A stretch of DNA of 64,000 bases from Ancylothrix sp036704045 (GTDB lineage Bacteria; Cyanobacteriota; Cyanobacteriia; Cyanobacteriales; Oscillatoriaceae), in NCBI GenBank assembly GCA_036704045.1, contig DATNQM010000022.1, positions 248,001 to 312,000 of the forward strand, in the 5' to 3' direction. The notes under the pieces were generated by a model that saw only the letters and a program-made list of their open reading frames with translations, did no database searches and was not told the origin of the DNA. This document shows, in pieces, positions 52,047 to 62,167 of this stretch. The first letter of the stretch is position 1, and every line of letters begins with the position of its first letter. A program made the position numbers and the translations under genes.

Positions 52047-52651
52047 GCCTCCCCATACACCTGTTTTATTGCTAAAAGCAAAGCTTCAAAAGAACCCACT
52101 TTAAAAATTAAAACTATATCCCCTTCGATTTGTAATTGTTCCACAGTAAAACGAGCCTGCGCTAACAAAATTGTGGCTAAATTATCATAGCCATTTTCAT
52201 TTAACAACTGCGGCACAATTCCCTCAAAATAAGCAGGCAATGAATAATTAAAATCCTGTTTGAGAAGATTACTTATTGCCCCCATCACCCCGCTAATAAA
52301 AATATTACCCACCTCAGTGATTGCTCCTATTTTGAGAGAATCTAGGTCATCGTTGCCTAAATCTTCATTCATAATAGCCGCAACAAGTTTAGAGGCGCTA
52401 TCGGTGGGAAAAATCAATTGAGCATTACCGCTTAAAGTGCCACTAAAACCAAGCTGCACAGAAGAAAGATACTCATCTCCTAGGCGATAGGAAAGAGCCT
52501 CTACAGCCTGTGTAGGCGAGAGAACAGTAATATAGGGAATTTGTAAGCAAATGTGAGAATTTATGACTTCATTTAAAACACTTGCGGCTTTACCAACTCC
52601 AATATTAACTATCTCTGCCAAAGCTTCAACTTCATAGACTGTTAAATTCAT
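52043..52651 (-). CDS. cheC: CheC-like phosphatase
   Basis: The 202-residue protein has the two pseudo-symmetric CheC motifs: ALAEIVNIGVGKAASVLNEV near residue 10 and KIGAITEVGNIFISGVMGAI near residue 107, each with the E-x-x-N needed to dephosphorylate CheY-P. It sits between a CheY-like receiver and a GGDEF protein, with overlaps of one and four bases. It probably resets the receiver and thus shapes c-di-GMP synthesis. No chemotaxis kinase (CheA) or receptor is nearby, so the input must come from outside the window. Confidence 0.85.
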   Translation of the reverse strand: MNLTVYEVEALAEIVNIGVGKAASVLNEVINSHICLQIPYITVLSPTQAVEALSYRLGDEYLSSVQLGFSGTLSGNAQLIFPTDSASKLVAAIMNEDLGNDDLDSLKIGAITEVGNIFISGVMGAISNLLKQDFNYSLPAYFEGIVPQLLNENGYDNLATILLAQARFTVEQLQIEGDIVLIFKVGSFEALLLAIKQVYGEA

Positions 52652-53025
52652 CAGTTTGCCTCCTTGTTTAAAGACAAAGCTTTTTCTATGGCTTGTTGAA
52701 GTTCGGATAGTTTTGGAGGCTTATTGATGACTTCTAGGGCACCTAGACCCAAACACTTATCACGGGTAGTGTCTTGAGTATCAGCAGTAATAAAGATTAC
52801 AGGAATCTTTGAGCCTTTTTCATTTAAAGCCTGAATAACTTGCCAGCCATTCAGTTGCGGTAGTAATAAATCTAGCAAAATACAATCTGGTTGGTGAAGA
52901 AGCGCCATTTCTACGGCTTTTTGACCATTATCTGCCTCTAATGTTGAATAACCTTGTCCTTGGACAATTTTGCGGATAATAGTTCGCGTAATCACCGCAT
53001 CATCCACAATTAAAATTAAAGTCAT
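52651..53025 (-). CDS. CheY-like single-domain response regulator
   Basis: The 124-residue receiver domain has the full set of residues: acidic pair DD in LILIVDDAVITR, phospho-acceptor Asp52 in CILLDLLLPQLNGW, Thr in IFITADTQD and Lys in VINKPPKLSEL. It has no output domain, so it acts by protein contact. It is the first gene of the operon with the CheC-like and PAS-GAF-GGDEF genes. The likely logic is that its phosphorylated form regulates the cyclase and CheC erases the signal. Confidence 0.92.
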   Translation of the reverse strand: MTLILIVDDAVITRTIIRKIVQGQGYSTLEADNGQKAVEMALLHQPDCILLDLLLPQLNGWQVIQALNEKGSKIPVIFITADTQDTTRDKCLGLGALEVINKPPKLSELQQAIEKALSLNKEAN

Positions 53026-53214
53026 TGGTTTTTTTGTTGCTAGAGTTTTTATGCCGCTGGGCCAGTTCCGCAGAAAGAACTATCTTGCTAATAATCATAA
53101 ATGCTAATTGCAACTGGGCTTAGAAAAATAACCCCTAGGAGGCCAGTCTAAACTGTCTTGAGTAAAAATTTTAGCTGGTTTAATTGCCCAAAATTTCTAA
53201 ACCTCAACACACCA

Positions 53215-56200
53215 TTAAGATGCTGTAACCGTACAATCGCGCCCTTGTTTTTTAGCTCGATAAAGTGCAGCATCAGCGGCGCGAATCAATAACTCACCAT
53301 GAGTACCATGATCGGGAAAAGAAGCCACTCCTAAAGACAAAGAAATGCGTTCTAGCAACTGACGCCGGTATTGTACTTGAAGGTTTTTTACACCTTGGCG
53401 CAAACTTTCGGCTCGCTGCCGAGTTGAAGCCAAAGAAGACTCTGGTAAAATCAGAGTAAATTCTTCACCTCCATACCGGCAAGCAATATCTGTAGAGCGA
53501 ATTGATGACTGCAAAAATAGTCCTAGTTCTCGCAAGACAGCATCACCGGCATCGTGGCCAAAAGTGTCATTAAATTGTTTGAAATGATCAACATCTAGCA
53601 TAATCACACTAACTTGTTGACCGGAACGAATTGCGCGGTGAATTTCTCTTTCTAAGGATTCTTCTAAATAACGGCGGTTAAACAAGCCGGTTAAGGGATC
53701 ACGGATACTTTGATGTTGTAAAGTTTCGTGTAATTTTAAATTGGCTAGTGCCATACTAACTTGTCGTGCCACTGTCACAGCAAGTTGTTGTTTTGCCTTA
53801 GTTAATTGCCCTTTTTCTTGGTAACTAAAATAAATAACTCCAGTAGCTTCACCGGCAGCCATCATCGGAATACAAAAACTTGCTAGTGGTGTAGGTTCTA
53901 ATAAATGTTTGCAGACAAAATTTTTCCGGTGGTCTTCCACCAAATGAGGCTGACCTCGCCGCAATGCCATACAATCATGGGGCGCAAAAATTGTGTGAGT
54001 TGTCTGCATATTTCCCCAAAGTGTTTCTGCTTCAACCAAATTTCTTGATTCACTAATTTTAAAAATACCACCGCTGCTATTAGGAAATAACACCGGCATC
54101 ATTTGTGAAATCACAGAATAAGCTTCTTCTAAAGTCAAACAAGCTTGCAGTAAATCGCTGGTATGACTCAACAGCGTAATTTCATCATTACGTTCTTCCA
54201 ATTCATTTACCCAACTGGTAAGCTGCTGATTCATTTCTAGCCATTGTTCCTCTACTTGCTTACGCTCTGTAATATCTGTGGCTGTTCCTAAAATTTCTTT
54301 AGCTTTGCCCTCTACTGTTTTTGTAAACACCGTATCTCTGCTCAAAAACCTTCGCCATTCGCCACTTTGATGTTTAATTCGATATTCAAAATTAAAAATT
54401 TCTCCTTCTCTAGCTTCGGCCAATTGTTTTAAATAATCTGGAACTTTTTCCAAATCTTCTGGGTGCATAAAAGAATATAAAAACACTCCATTCATTTCTT
54501 TAATTTCTTGGGGACTATAGCCCAAACTACCCAATACTTCCCGATTAATATAAAGATTTTTGTTTTCCAAAATATCATACAAATATAAAATATTTGGTGT
54601 CGAATCAGCAAGGCGCTGAATAAACCGCTCACTTTCTCGCAAAGCAATCATTGTCTGCTGACGTTCGGTAATATCTCTTAAAAAAACTAACGATGCTAAT
54701 TCCCCATTAATTTCAATGGAAGTTGCTGTTACTTCAACATCAATTACTTGACCATCTAAACGAAGGTATTTTTCTAATAAAATGGGCGTATTTTGCAGAA
54801 AGTTTTCAAGGCTTTGTAGTTTCTGTTGGGCAATTAATTGATAATCGGGGTGAATGAAATTCAAAATAGATTTGCCTACCAAATCTTTCTCACTCTCACA
54901 GCCCAAAATCTTCACTGCTGCACGATTAACAAAATGAATAATTTGTTTTTTACAAACATAGATACCATCCGGGCAAAATTCCACCAATCGGCGATATATT
55001 TCTTGGCTTACTTTTAAATAATCTTCAGTTTGTTTACGGTCTGTAATATCCGTCTGAGACCCCACCATTCTAACAGCAATACCGTTTTGATCCCAAACTG
55101 CCTGTCCTCGGTCAAGAATCCATTTATAAGTTGAATCTTTACATAAAAGCCGGTGTTCAGAAATATAAAAAGGAGATTTTTTTGCAAAATGTTCGTCAAT
55201 CAATTTTTTGACATTAGCAATATCTTGGGGGTGGACTAGTTTTACCCATTCCTCGACAGTATTTGCAACTTCTTTATCCTTATAACCAAGCATTTCCTTA
55301 CAACGAGACGAGAAAAAAACCTCATTATTTTTAATATTCCAATCCCAAATTCCATCATTATTTCCTCTTACTGCTAACTGCCATCTTTCTTCAGAAAGGC
55401 GCAGTTTTTCTTCTATTAACTTACGTCGGGTGATATCGTGACTTGCTCCGAGTAAATGAGTACAAATTCCTTCTGCATTTAAAATAGGAGTTAGAGTGGT
55501 TTCAAAGATAAAATATCCTTTTGGCATTTCCGTAGTTTCTTCATATTGCAAAGGCTGGGCTGTTTTCACCACTTTTTGATATTTGCTTAAAATAAAATTC
55601 AAGGATTCTGGTTTGATAATTTCTTCTATTTTTTTACCTATTAATTCCTCTTCTTTTAGTCCTGTAACTTCTAAATAAGCCTTATTCACAGACACACATT
55701 CATAGGTTTGATTTTCTTCAACCTTTATCAAAAAAATTAAATCCGAAACGCTGTTATAAATCAAAGATAAACGGTTTTGACTTTCTTTGATAACTTCAGC
55801 CATTTGAATCTGTTCGGTCACATCTTCAACGATATAAGAAAACTGAACCCGACTATCGACTTCTTTAAAAATCGGGCAAACTGTCACAGAAAGCCAGCGT
55901 CTACCGGCCTCGTTATCGTGGAAATATTCAAAGCGCACCGGCCCAGATTTTTTTTGACTTTCAAGATAATAACTAACCCATATTTTTATACTGTCCCAAG
56001 GTATCCCCATTTGACTTGCTAATTTCAAGCGCATTGCTTCAGTAGTTGTCCCAAAAAATTCTGCTGTGGTGGCATTATCAGAAATATGTAGAATATCTCC
56101 CCCCACAACTTCTACCACTCCCATCATCATCGGAGCACTATCATAAAAACTCCTCAACATTGATTCACTTTCGCGGAGGGATTTTTCCACTTTATGTCTT

Positions 56201-57135
56201 TGAAAAATTTCTTCTTGTAATTGTTGATTAATGACTTCAACTGCCCAAGCCCGAAATTTTGATTTTTGTATTAAGTGAACCGTCGTTGCTGCCATTAAAC
56301 TCATAAAAGTGCCTACTCCCCAGACAACTATAGCTAACTGACTTTTTTGAGCAATTAATGCTTCCTCGGTTGGCCATGCTTCTAAACGCCACTTGACGGG
56401 AAAAAAGTTAATATTTGTTTTTTCAACTAACTCTACATTTTTTACTTTTTCATCTATATTTTCTCTATAAATTTCCTGATTTCCATCATAAATAATCCGG
56501 GCATAACTGCTAATTCTGCTCGGAGATAAAATTTTATTAAAAAAATCTGGAACTCGAAAAACGCCAACAATAAAACCTTTAATTTTTTTCTCTTCAAAAG
56601 CTGGCACACAAATAAAAAAATGTTTACCAAAATCTCCCAATTCCATAACTGGAGAAACTTTAGCTTCTGCCGAATCGGCTTTTAAACATTCTGCACCATG
56701 TTTTTGCAACAAAAGTCTGAGATTCGTGGCAGATTTTCCGCTAGTTTTCGGATCTTCAGCCAATAAATTGAAAAAAGAATCAACACGCCAAATTGAATCA
56801 GAACCCCCAAAGTATTCTAAATAAAGTTTGGCATCAATGGGCCAATTTTGTTGAGCAACCTCTGGTGTTTTTTCCCATTGCTGCGCCATCCGTACCAGCG
56901 CCAAAACACGCTGCTGCATTTTCTCGTTTAGTTCGCTTGCTAGTACCGCCACTTCAGTAGAAGTAGTCTGTTTTATTTGAGCAAACTCCTGTTGCTTTAT
57001 GGCACATCCTAAACCCACAGATGCACTAAAAACCCCAACTCCCACTAATAAAGGAAGTACCCGCCAAATCAACCTCTGCCCCATTGCCATTTTTCCAACA
57101 ATTGCCAAACCCCTCAAAGCCCTTTGTTGCTTCAT
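53215..57135 (-). CDS. Large membrane sensor with five PAS domains, GAF and GGDEF
   Basis: In 1306 residues the order is: TM near 24-44; a periplasmic sensor domain of about 220 residues (CHASE-like; ELNEKMQQRVLALVRMAQQW); a second TM near 268-290; then five PAS units (starting near SMLRSFYDSAPMMMGVVEVV, RLSLIYNSVSDLIFLIKVEE, WQLAVRGNNDGIWDWNIKNN, YRRLVEFCPDGIYVCKKQII and FIQRLADSTPNILYLYDILE). A GAF domain follows, then GGDEF with intact GGEEF and an RSTD I-site. It should integrate several signals into c-di-GMP synthesis. The last 330 residues are nearly the same cassette as in the two neighbouring GGDEF genes, so they arose by local duplication. Confidence 0.93.
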   Translation of the reverse strand: MKQQRALRGLAIVGKMAMGQRLIWRVLPLLVGVGVFSASVGLGCAIKQQEFAQIKQTTSTEVAVLASELNEKMQQRVLALVRMAQQWEKTPEVAQQNWPIDAKLYLEYFGGSDSIWRVDSFFNLLAEDPKTSGKSATNLRLLLQKHGAECLKADSAEAKVSPVMELGDFGKHFFICVPAFEEKKIKGFIVGVFRVPDFFNKILSPSRISSYARIIYDGNQEIYRENIDEKVKNVELVEKTNINFFPVKWRLEAWPTEEALIAQKSQLAIVVWGVGTFMSLMAATTVHLIQKSKFRAWAVEVINQQLQEEIFQRHKVEKSLRESESMLRSFYDSAPMMMGVVEVVGGDILHISDNATTAEFFGTTTEAMRLKLASQMGIPWDSIKIWVSYYLESQKKSGPVRFEYFHDNEAGRRWLSVTVCPIFKEVDSRVQFSYIVEDVTEQIQMAEVIKESQNRLSLIYNSVSDLIFLIKVEENQTYECVSVNKAYLEVTGLKEEELIGKKIEEIIKPESLNFILSKYQKVVKTAQPLQYEETTEMPKGYFIFETTLTPILNAEGICTHLLGASHDITRRKLIEEKLRLSEERWQLAVRGNNDGIWDWNIKNNEVFFSSRCKEMLGYKDKEVANTVEEWVKLVHPQDIANVKKLIDEHFAKKSPFYISEHRLLCKDSTYKWILDRGQAVWDQNGIAVRMVGSQTDITDRKQTEDYLKVSQEIYRRLVEFCPDGIYVCKKQIIHFVNRAAVKILGCESEKDLVGKSILNFIHPDYQLIAQQKLQSLENFLQNTPILLEKYLRLDGQVIDVEVTATSIEINGELASLVFLRDITERQQTMIALRESERFIQRLADSTPNILYLYDILENKNLYINREVLGSLGYSPQEIKEMNGVFLYSFMHPEDLEKVPDYLKQLAEAREGEIFNFEYRIKHQSGEWRRFLSRDTVFTKTVEGKAKEILGTATDITERKQVEEQWLEMNQQLTSWVNELEERNDEITLLSHTSDLLQACLTLEEAYSVISQMMPVLFPNSSGGIFKISESRNLVEAETLWGNMQTTHTIFAPHDCMALRRGQPHLVEDHRKNFVCKHLLEPTPLASFCIPMMAAGEATGVIYFSYQEKGQLTKAKQQLAVTVARQVSMALANLKLHETLQHQSIRDPLTGLFNRRYLEESLEREIHRAIRSGQQVSVIMLDVDHFKQFNDTFGHDAGDAVLRELGLFLQSSIRSTDIACRYGGEEFTLILPESSLASTRQRAESLRQGVKNLQVQYRRQLLERISLSLGVASFPDHGTHGELLIRAADAALYRAKKQGRDCTVTAS

Positions 57136-57357
57136 AGTTAACCTGGTTTACCAGCCAAGACAAAAGCAAAGCAGATCGATAAAGAGGCTGTTATTTACTC
57201 CGTAAAAAGGAGAAACTCAAAACCCCTCTCCTACTGCTTAATTAACCTCTTCCTTCGGTTCAAAATATAAAAAAAAGCTTAATAATAAACCCTTAAAATT
57301 GGTATAGATGTTATCTACAATACCTATTATATCTTCAAAAGAAGCCTGTAAGCGTAG

Positions 57358-59535
57358 TTAAGAAGCAACTTGTACACGATCCCGTCCAGCATTTTTTGCT
57401 TTATATAAAGCCTCATCAGCGGCTCGCAAAACAGAACTGGCATTAGAACCCTGTTCGGGAAAAGATGCCACTCCTAAAGATAAAGTAATTCTGCTAACGG
57501 CCTGCTTGCGATAATGGACGTGCAAATGTTTCGCACCCTCTCGTAATTGTTCAGCCCGTTGTTTTGTTACTTCCAAAGTTGCCTCTGGTAAAATTAGGGT
57601 AAATTCTTCTCCCCCATACCGGCAGGCAATATCAGAACCACGAATTGAACCTTGTAAAAATACCGCCAATTCTTGCAGCACCGTATCCCCAGCCTCGTGA
57701 CCAAAGGTATCATTTAATTTTTTAAAATGGTCAATATCAATCATAATCACGCCCACTGAATGCTTTTGCCTTTCACCCCTCAGTAGTTCGCGGTCGAGAC
57801 ATTCTTCTAAATAACGGCGATTAAATAAGCCGGTTAGTGGATCGCGGATACTTTGATTTTTTAAAGTTTCTCGCAGTCGTAAATTAGCCAAAGCTAAGGC
57901 AATATGTTCAGCTACGGTGACGGCAAGTTGTTGTTTTGCTTCGGTAAATTTTCCTCTTTCTGGGGCTTGCAAATAAAACAAGCCAAGGGTTTCGCCTTGG
58001 GCCATCATGGGTACACAATAACATTCCTCGGCTACCGGTTGGGTAAAATGAGAACAAGCTAAACCACTATAAGTATTTTCAAATAAATGCGGTCTACCAC
58101 AGCGAATTCCCCAACAATCATGGGGAGTAAATATTAATTGACTAGATAAGTTATTGCCCCAACTTGTGGCGGCTTCGACAATATTTCCCGAAGGGGCAAT
58201 GGTATAAATAATGCCGGAGTGCAAGGGAAATAATTTTTGCACCAAGCGGGGAATTACTCGGTAAGCTTCTTCTGTACTTAGACAAGCTTGTAAGGTGTCG
58301 CTAATACGACTGAGTGAGCGAATTTCAAAATTAGCTTGACTAAGTTCTTTGACTAGTTGTTCAATTCTTGAAGAGTGCTCTTGGTATCTTACAGCATAAA
58401 CTGCTAAGGAGCCGGTGAGGGCAAAACCGCCGGTCAAAAACATCCAAGAAAGCCAAAAGTTATCTTCTTTAAAATATTCAGAAGTAGGTAAAAATTCTAT
58501 TGACCATACCCGATTACCTACCTTAAACTGACGAATACAATTATTTTGAGGACACAACCATTTTGGATAAAAAATGTTTGTTTGTTTTGTATTCTTTTCA
58601 GTAAAAACCTTTGAAGAATTAGAATCATAAAATGCCAAAAATCCATCCTTTGATTCGGATGTTTTATCAAAAAAAACAAGGTTAATATTCTGGGTATCTC
58701 CGTTTTCTAAAATACTTTTAATAAAATCTTGTAAAAGAAAAAGGCCAACAACAAAACCTTTTAAGTTATCTCGACGAGCTTCTAACGTGTTATAGGGTTG
58801 GTTTTTTTGATAAACAGGAATAGCGATTAAAAAACCAAATTTATTGTTAACAAATTCTAGCTTTTCCGTAGTTGATAAACTTGCCTTATCCCTTGCTATT
58901 TCTAAGGTAGAGCGTCGTTTTTCTTCACTAGCCAAATCAAAGCCGAAGGCAAATCCATACTGATTAAATGGTTCAATATAGGTGATGGGAAAATATTCGG
59001 AACGGACAGAAGCTCTTACTATTGTTCCTGGTTTTCTTTGCTCAGAAATTTGATAATTGTTATAACCTTCATTTCTGATGGCGGCTTCAAATGCCGAGCG
59101 AGCAGGGTTGGAAATGCGGGGTGTCCAGCCTAATATTTCTATACTGGGATGGCGAAGTAAAAGTCGCTTTGTTAAGTTGGTAAATTCTTGCCTAGAAACT
59201 TCTGCTGTTGAGGCGCTATAAAAATCATTTACACTTACGAGGGCTTCAAAGTTGCTATTAGTATTTTTTTGCAAGTAGCTTGTTACTAAGTCTACCTGTT
59301 GTTGTAATTGAGCTTGTAGTTTTGTAATTTGCCACTGACGGAGGCTAAAAAATACTATGGCTGAGACGAGAGTGCCGACACTAATAATGATGCTCACATT
59401 TAAATACTGAGATGCGAACCATTGCTTGCGAGTTATTTTAAAAGGTTTGTGCTTCGCTATCATTAGCAGAACTTGCTGGATATTTTTTCCAGATATGGAG
59501 TTGGAGGACGGTTTTAATTGCGGCACAGATGACAT
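57358..59535 (-). CDS. CHASE-GAF-GGDEF membrane diguanylate cyclase
   Basis: In 725 residues the order is: TM near 48-70; a periplasmic CHASE-type domain (LRHPSIEILGWTPRISNPAR, FAFGFDLASEEKRRSTLEIA); TM near 367-385; a coiled coil; GAF (CWGIRCGRPHLFE, CSHFTQPVAEECYCVPMMAQ); and GGDEF with GGEEF and an RGSD I-site. The periplasmic part resembles CHASE modules that sense small ligands such as adenine derivatives or peptides. The GAF-GGDEF half duplicates that of the two preceding GGDEF genes. The start MSSVPQLKPSSNSISGKNIQ is weakly supported; a later ATG (residue 26) is possible. Confidence 0.92.
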   Translation of the reverse strand: MSSVPQLKPSSNSISGKNIQQVLLMIAKHKPFKITRKQWFASQYLNVSIIISVGTLVSAIVFFSLRQWQITKLQAQLQQQVDLVTSYLQKNTNSNFEALVSVNDFYSASTAEVSRQEFTNLTKRLLLRHPSIEILGWTPRISNPARSAFEAAIRNEGYNNYQISEQRKPGTIVRASVRSEYFPITYIEPFNQYGFAFGFDLASEEKRRSTLEIARDKASLSTTEKLEFVNNKFGFLIAIPVYQKNQPYNTLEARRDNLKGFVVGLFLLQDFIKSILENGDTQNINLVFFDKTSESKDGFLAFYDSNSSKVFTEKNTKQTNIFYPKWLCPQNNCIRQFKVGNRVWSIEFLPTSEYFKEDNFWLSWMFLTGGFALTGSLAVYAVRYQEHSSRIEQLVKELSQANFEIRSLSRISDTLQACLSTEEAYRVIPRLVQKLFPLHSGIIYTIAPSGNIVEAATSWGNNLSSQLIFTPHDCWGIRCGRPHLFENTYSGLACSHFTQPVAEECYCVPMMAQGETLGLFYLQAPERGKFTEAKQQLAVTVAEHIALALANLRLRETLKNQSIRDPLTGLFNRRYLEECLDRELLRGERQKHSVGVIMIDIDHFKKLNDTFGHEAGDTVLQELAVFLQGSIRGSDIACRYGGEEFTLILPEATLEVTKQRAEQLREGAKHLHVHYRKQAVSRITLSLGVASFPEQGSNASSVLRAADEALYKAKNAGRDRVQVAS

Positions 59536-59747
59536 TTTTTGTTATATTTTGAGCAGTGAATGTGGACGCTAAGGTGGTAAGGCTTTAAGAGCCGACCATT
59601 TAAAGAAGTATCTTATCGTTTGATTATAAATTTGCGTCATATTATAACTCCTGTGTCCAAAGAATGATTCGCTTTAGGGATAACAAGTATTATGCAAATA
59701 AAAAGTTATCTTCTCAAAAAAAACCTTGTTTTCTGGTATAAAAACAA

Positions 59748-60356
59748 ATGTCTTCTGCTGTTATTTGTTTGATCTGTGGGGGTGAACACCGGCCTGAACT
59801 CACAGACAGGTTTGTTAGACAAGTGTTTCCATCGGTGTCCAAAGCGGGCGTAGCGCCCAATGTCATTGTTTTTCCCCATAGCTGGGGGCCGGTTTGGTCG
59901 GCTTTTCACGTTCTCCAGTTTTTAGAGGCTTCTGTGGCCCCCATATCTTCTAAGGAAGGGCCGGCGGTGATTTTTATTGGTTTTAGTGCTGGGGTGGCCG
60001 GTGCGATAGGGGCGGCTTGGGGTTGGCAACAACGAGGGGGTAAGGTGGCGGCGTTTTTTGGCTTGGATGGTTGGGGAGTGCCTCTGGTGGGGGATTTTCC
60101 TATTTATCGTCTCAGTCACGATTACTTTACCCACTGGAGTTCTGCTTTACTAGGTAGTGGCAATGAGAGTTTTTATGCCGTTGGGCCGGTGTCTCATCTC
60201 CAACTGTGGAGTATGCCACAAGCTGTAAAAGGTTGGTGGCATAATATAGCCACTTTTGATTCTTACCCACCCCGCCCTACAACAGCGGCACTATTTTTAG
60301 TTAGTCTATTAGAGCGTCATGGTGCTTTCCTCTTGCCCACAAACGAGGATGAATAA
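59748..60356 (+). CDS. Conserved cyanobacterial alpha/beta-hydrolase-like protein, unknown substrate
   Basis: The 202-residue protein has no signal peptide. It contains VFPHSWGPVWSAFHVLQFLE, a nucleophile-elbow-like GFSAGVAGAIGAAW (GxSxG type) and AFFGLDGWGVPLVGDFPIYR. A Ser in a GFSAG turn, with a nearby Asp (GLDGWG) and late His (WWHNIATFDSYPP), could form a catalytic triad. I recognise it only as a conserved cyanobacterial hypothetical. It ends 35 bp before the MFS gene and may be co-transcribed with it. Confidence 0.65.
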   Translation: MSSAVICLICGGEHRPELTDRFVRQVFPSVSKAGVAPNVIVFPHSWGPVWSAFHVLQFLEASVAPISSKEGPAVIFIGFSAGVAGAIGAAWGWQQRGGKVAAFFGLDGWGVPLVGDFPIYRLSHDYFTHWSSALLGSGNESFYAVGPVSHLQLWSMPQAVKGWWHNIATFDSYPPRPTTAALFLVSLLERHGAFLLPTNEDE

Positions 60357-60391
60357 TTGTTTTTAATCTTACAAAAGGCCAAGTTCTTCTT

Positions 60392-61651
60392 ATGCTTCCA
60401 GTCAGCAGCAGCCCTCCTCCTTCTGGTAGCGGCTTTAACGCTTTATTCAAAAATAAACCTTTTTTGATACTTTGGTGCGGACAAATTTTGTCGCAAATTG
60501 CTGATAAAGTTTTTTTAGTTTTGTTGATTACTTTGGTTGTTGATTATCGACCTCCAACGTTTTTTGCAAATTCAATGAATTCGGCGGTAATGGTTGCAAA
60601 TACTTTGCCGGCTATTATCTTTGGTTCGGCGGCTGGGATTTTTGTTGATCGCTTTTCTAAAAAGAAAATTTTATTTTTTTCTAATTTTCTGCGGGGTCTA
60701 TTAATTCTCTGTATTCCTTTCCTTCCTAAAGATTTTATTTTTTTGTTGGCGATTGCTATTTTGGAATCGATACTAACTCAATTTTTTGCACCGGCAGAAT
60801 TAGCGGCAATTTCCCTGGTGGTTCCTAAACAAGGTTTAATGACTGCCAATGCCCTTTTTACAACAACGATGCTGGGTTCTTTGATTGTGGGTTTTGCGGT
60901 TGGTGAACCTTTGTTTAGTTTGGTTAAAACTATTGCCGGTAATTACAGTCAAGAAATTACGGTGGCTATTCTTTATTTGTCTGCATCGGCGATGTTTTAT
61001 TGGTTGCCGGTTAAGGAAAAACCAAGTGAGGATGCTTTGGCAAAAGTAAATCCTTGGCATGATTTTAAGGAAGGTTTGCGATATCTTAAAAAGAATCGTT
61101 TGGTTAGTAATGCTATGCTGCAATTAACGGTGCTTTATTCGGTTTTTGCAGCTTTAACTATTTTGACTATTAATTTAGCAAAGGATATTGGTTTAAGAGA
61201 AAATCAATTTGGTTTTTTGCTGGCGGCTGCCGGTATTGGGATGGTTTTTGGGGCTGGAATTTTAGGTCATTGGGGCGAACGTTTTCATCATAAACCTTTG
61301 CCTTTAATTGGGTTTTTGATGATGGCTTTTGTGTTAGGAGTTTTTACTTATACTCAAGATCGCTGGCTGGCTTTAACTTTGAGTGGTGTGTTGGGTTTGG
61401 GTGGTTCGCTGATAGGGGTTCCTATGCAAACTTTGATTCAGCAGCAAACTCCTGAATCTATGCGGGGTAAGGTTTTTGGCTTTCAAAATAATGTGGTGAA
61501 TATTGCGTTGAGTTTGCCTCTAGCGATTGTCGGCCCGCTTACGGATGTGGTGGGTTTACGGACGGTTATGCTATTGATGAGTTTGGTTGTCGCGATTGCG
61601 GGGATTTGGGCTTGGTTGAGCACTCGCAAGGTTTTGGAGGATGTTATTTAA
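60392..61651 (+). CDS. MFS transporter (MFS_3/EntS-like exporter)
   Basis: The 419-residue protein has 10 to 12 hydrophobic helices and the usual MFS features: ILWCGQILSQIADKVFLVLL, the A-motif-like GSAAGIFVDRFSKKKILFFS after helix 2, and the second-half motif GIGMVFGAGILGHWGERFHH. The profile matches MFS_3 exporters (enterobactin EntS, macrolide MefA-like), which pump small amphiphilic molecules outward. The substrate is not known. It stands downstream of the alpha/beta-hydrolase-like gene. Confidence 0.85.
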   Translation: MLPVSSSPPPSGSGFNALFKNKPFLILWCGQILSQIADKVFLVLLITLVVDYRPPTFFANSMNSAVMVANTLPAIIFGSAAGIFVDRFSKKKILFFSNFLRGLLILCIPFLPKDFIFLLAIAILESILTQFFAPAELAAISLVVPKQGLMTANALFTTTMLGSLIVGFAVGEPLFSLVKTIAGNYSQEITVAILYLSASAMFYWLPVKEKPSEDALAKVNPWHDFKEGLRYLKKNRLVSNAMLQLTVLYSVFAALTILTINLAKDIGLRENQFGFLLAAAGIGMVFGAGILGHWGERFHHKPLPLIGFLMMAFVLGVFTYTQDRWLALTLSGVLGLGGSLIGVPMQTLIQQQTPESMRGKVFGFQNNVVNIALSLPLAIVGPLTDVVGLRTVMLLMSLVVAIAGIWAWLSTRKVLEDVI

Positions 61652-62167
61652 TTTTGTCATTTGTTTAGGGCTGGCTTGGGAAAACACGGGGGTATCTCCC
61701 CCACTTTCCTGCGATTTTTGATTTTTTACATTTCTATTAATCGGTTATTTTTTAAACCGTTTTCTATAGCTAAATTGAAGGTTAATATTTGATTTTAAAT
61801 TAAATTTAAGCTGCTGAAGAACCAGTCTCAAGAATAATTGGGGCGTAAAAAATTTTGTCACCGGCCGGTTTTTACAGTCCTCTAACTAAAACAAATTTCC
61901 CTAGCATAGTTTTATTAACTTACCAAATATAAACTTCAAAAAAACCGATTTTTGTTTCCTAAGTTTTTGCCAAAATAAAACTCAATAACGGCAACAATTA
62001 ACGACATCTGCGAAAACTAGCCAAGCAGCCGAACATGACAATGATGCAATAGTTGCCGGCACTGTCATGCAAAAACAACATTAAAAATTTTTAACTGTCA
62101 TCAGACATGGGACATAGAATTAAAATAGAGACATTAATGTAATTGAGATAACTGCGAGGTTTCCCCG
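61652..62167 (+). promoter_or_regulatory. 516-bp leader region of ilvB with a nested inverted repeat
   Basis: The AT-rich region between the MFS gene and ilvB contains no coding frame. At 62034-62069 it has CATGACA and TGTCATG arms flanking a smaller GCAA/TTGC stem. A TAGAATTAAAAT stretch near 62114-62125 resembles a -10 region. The nested hairpin could be an operator or part of a structured 5' leader. Confidence 0.45.
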
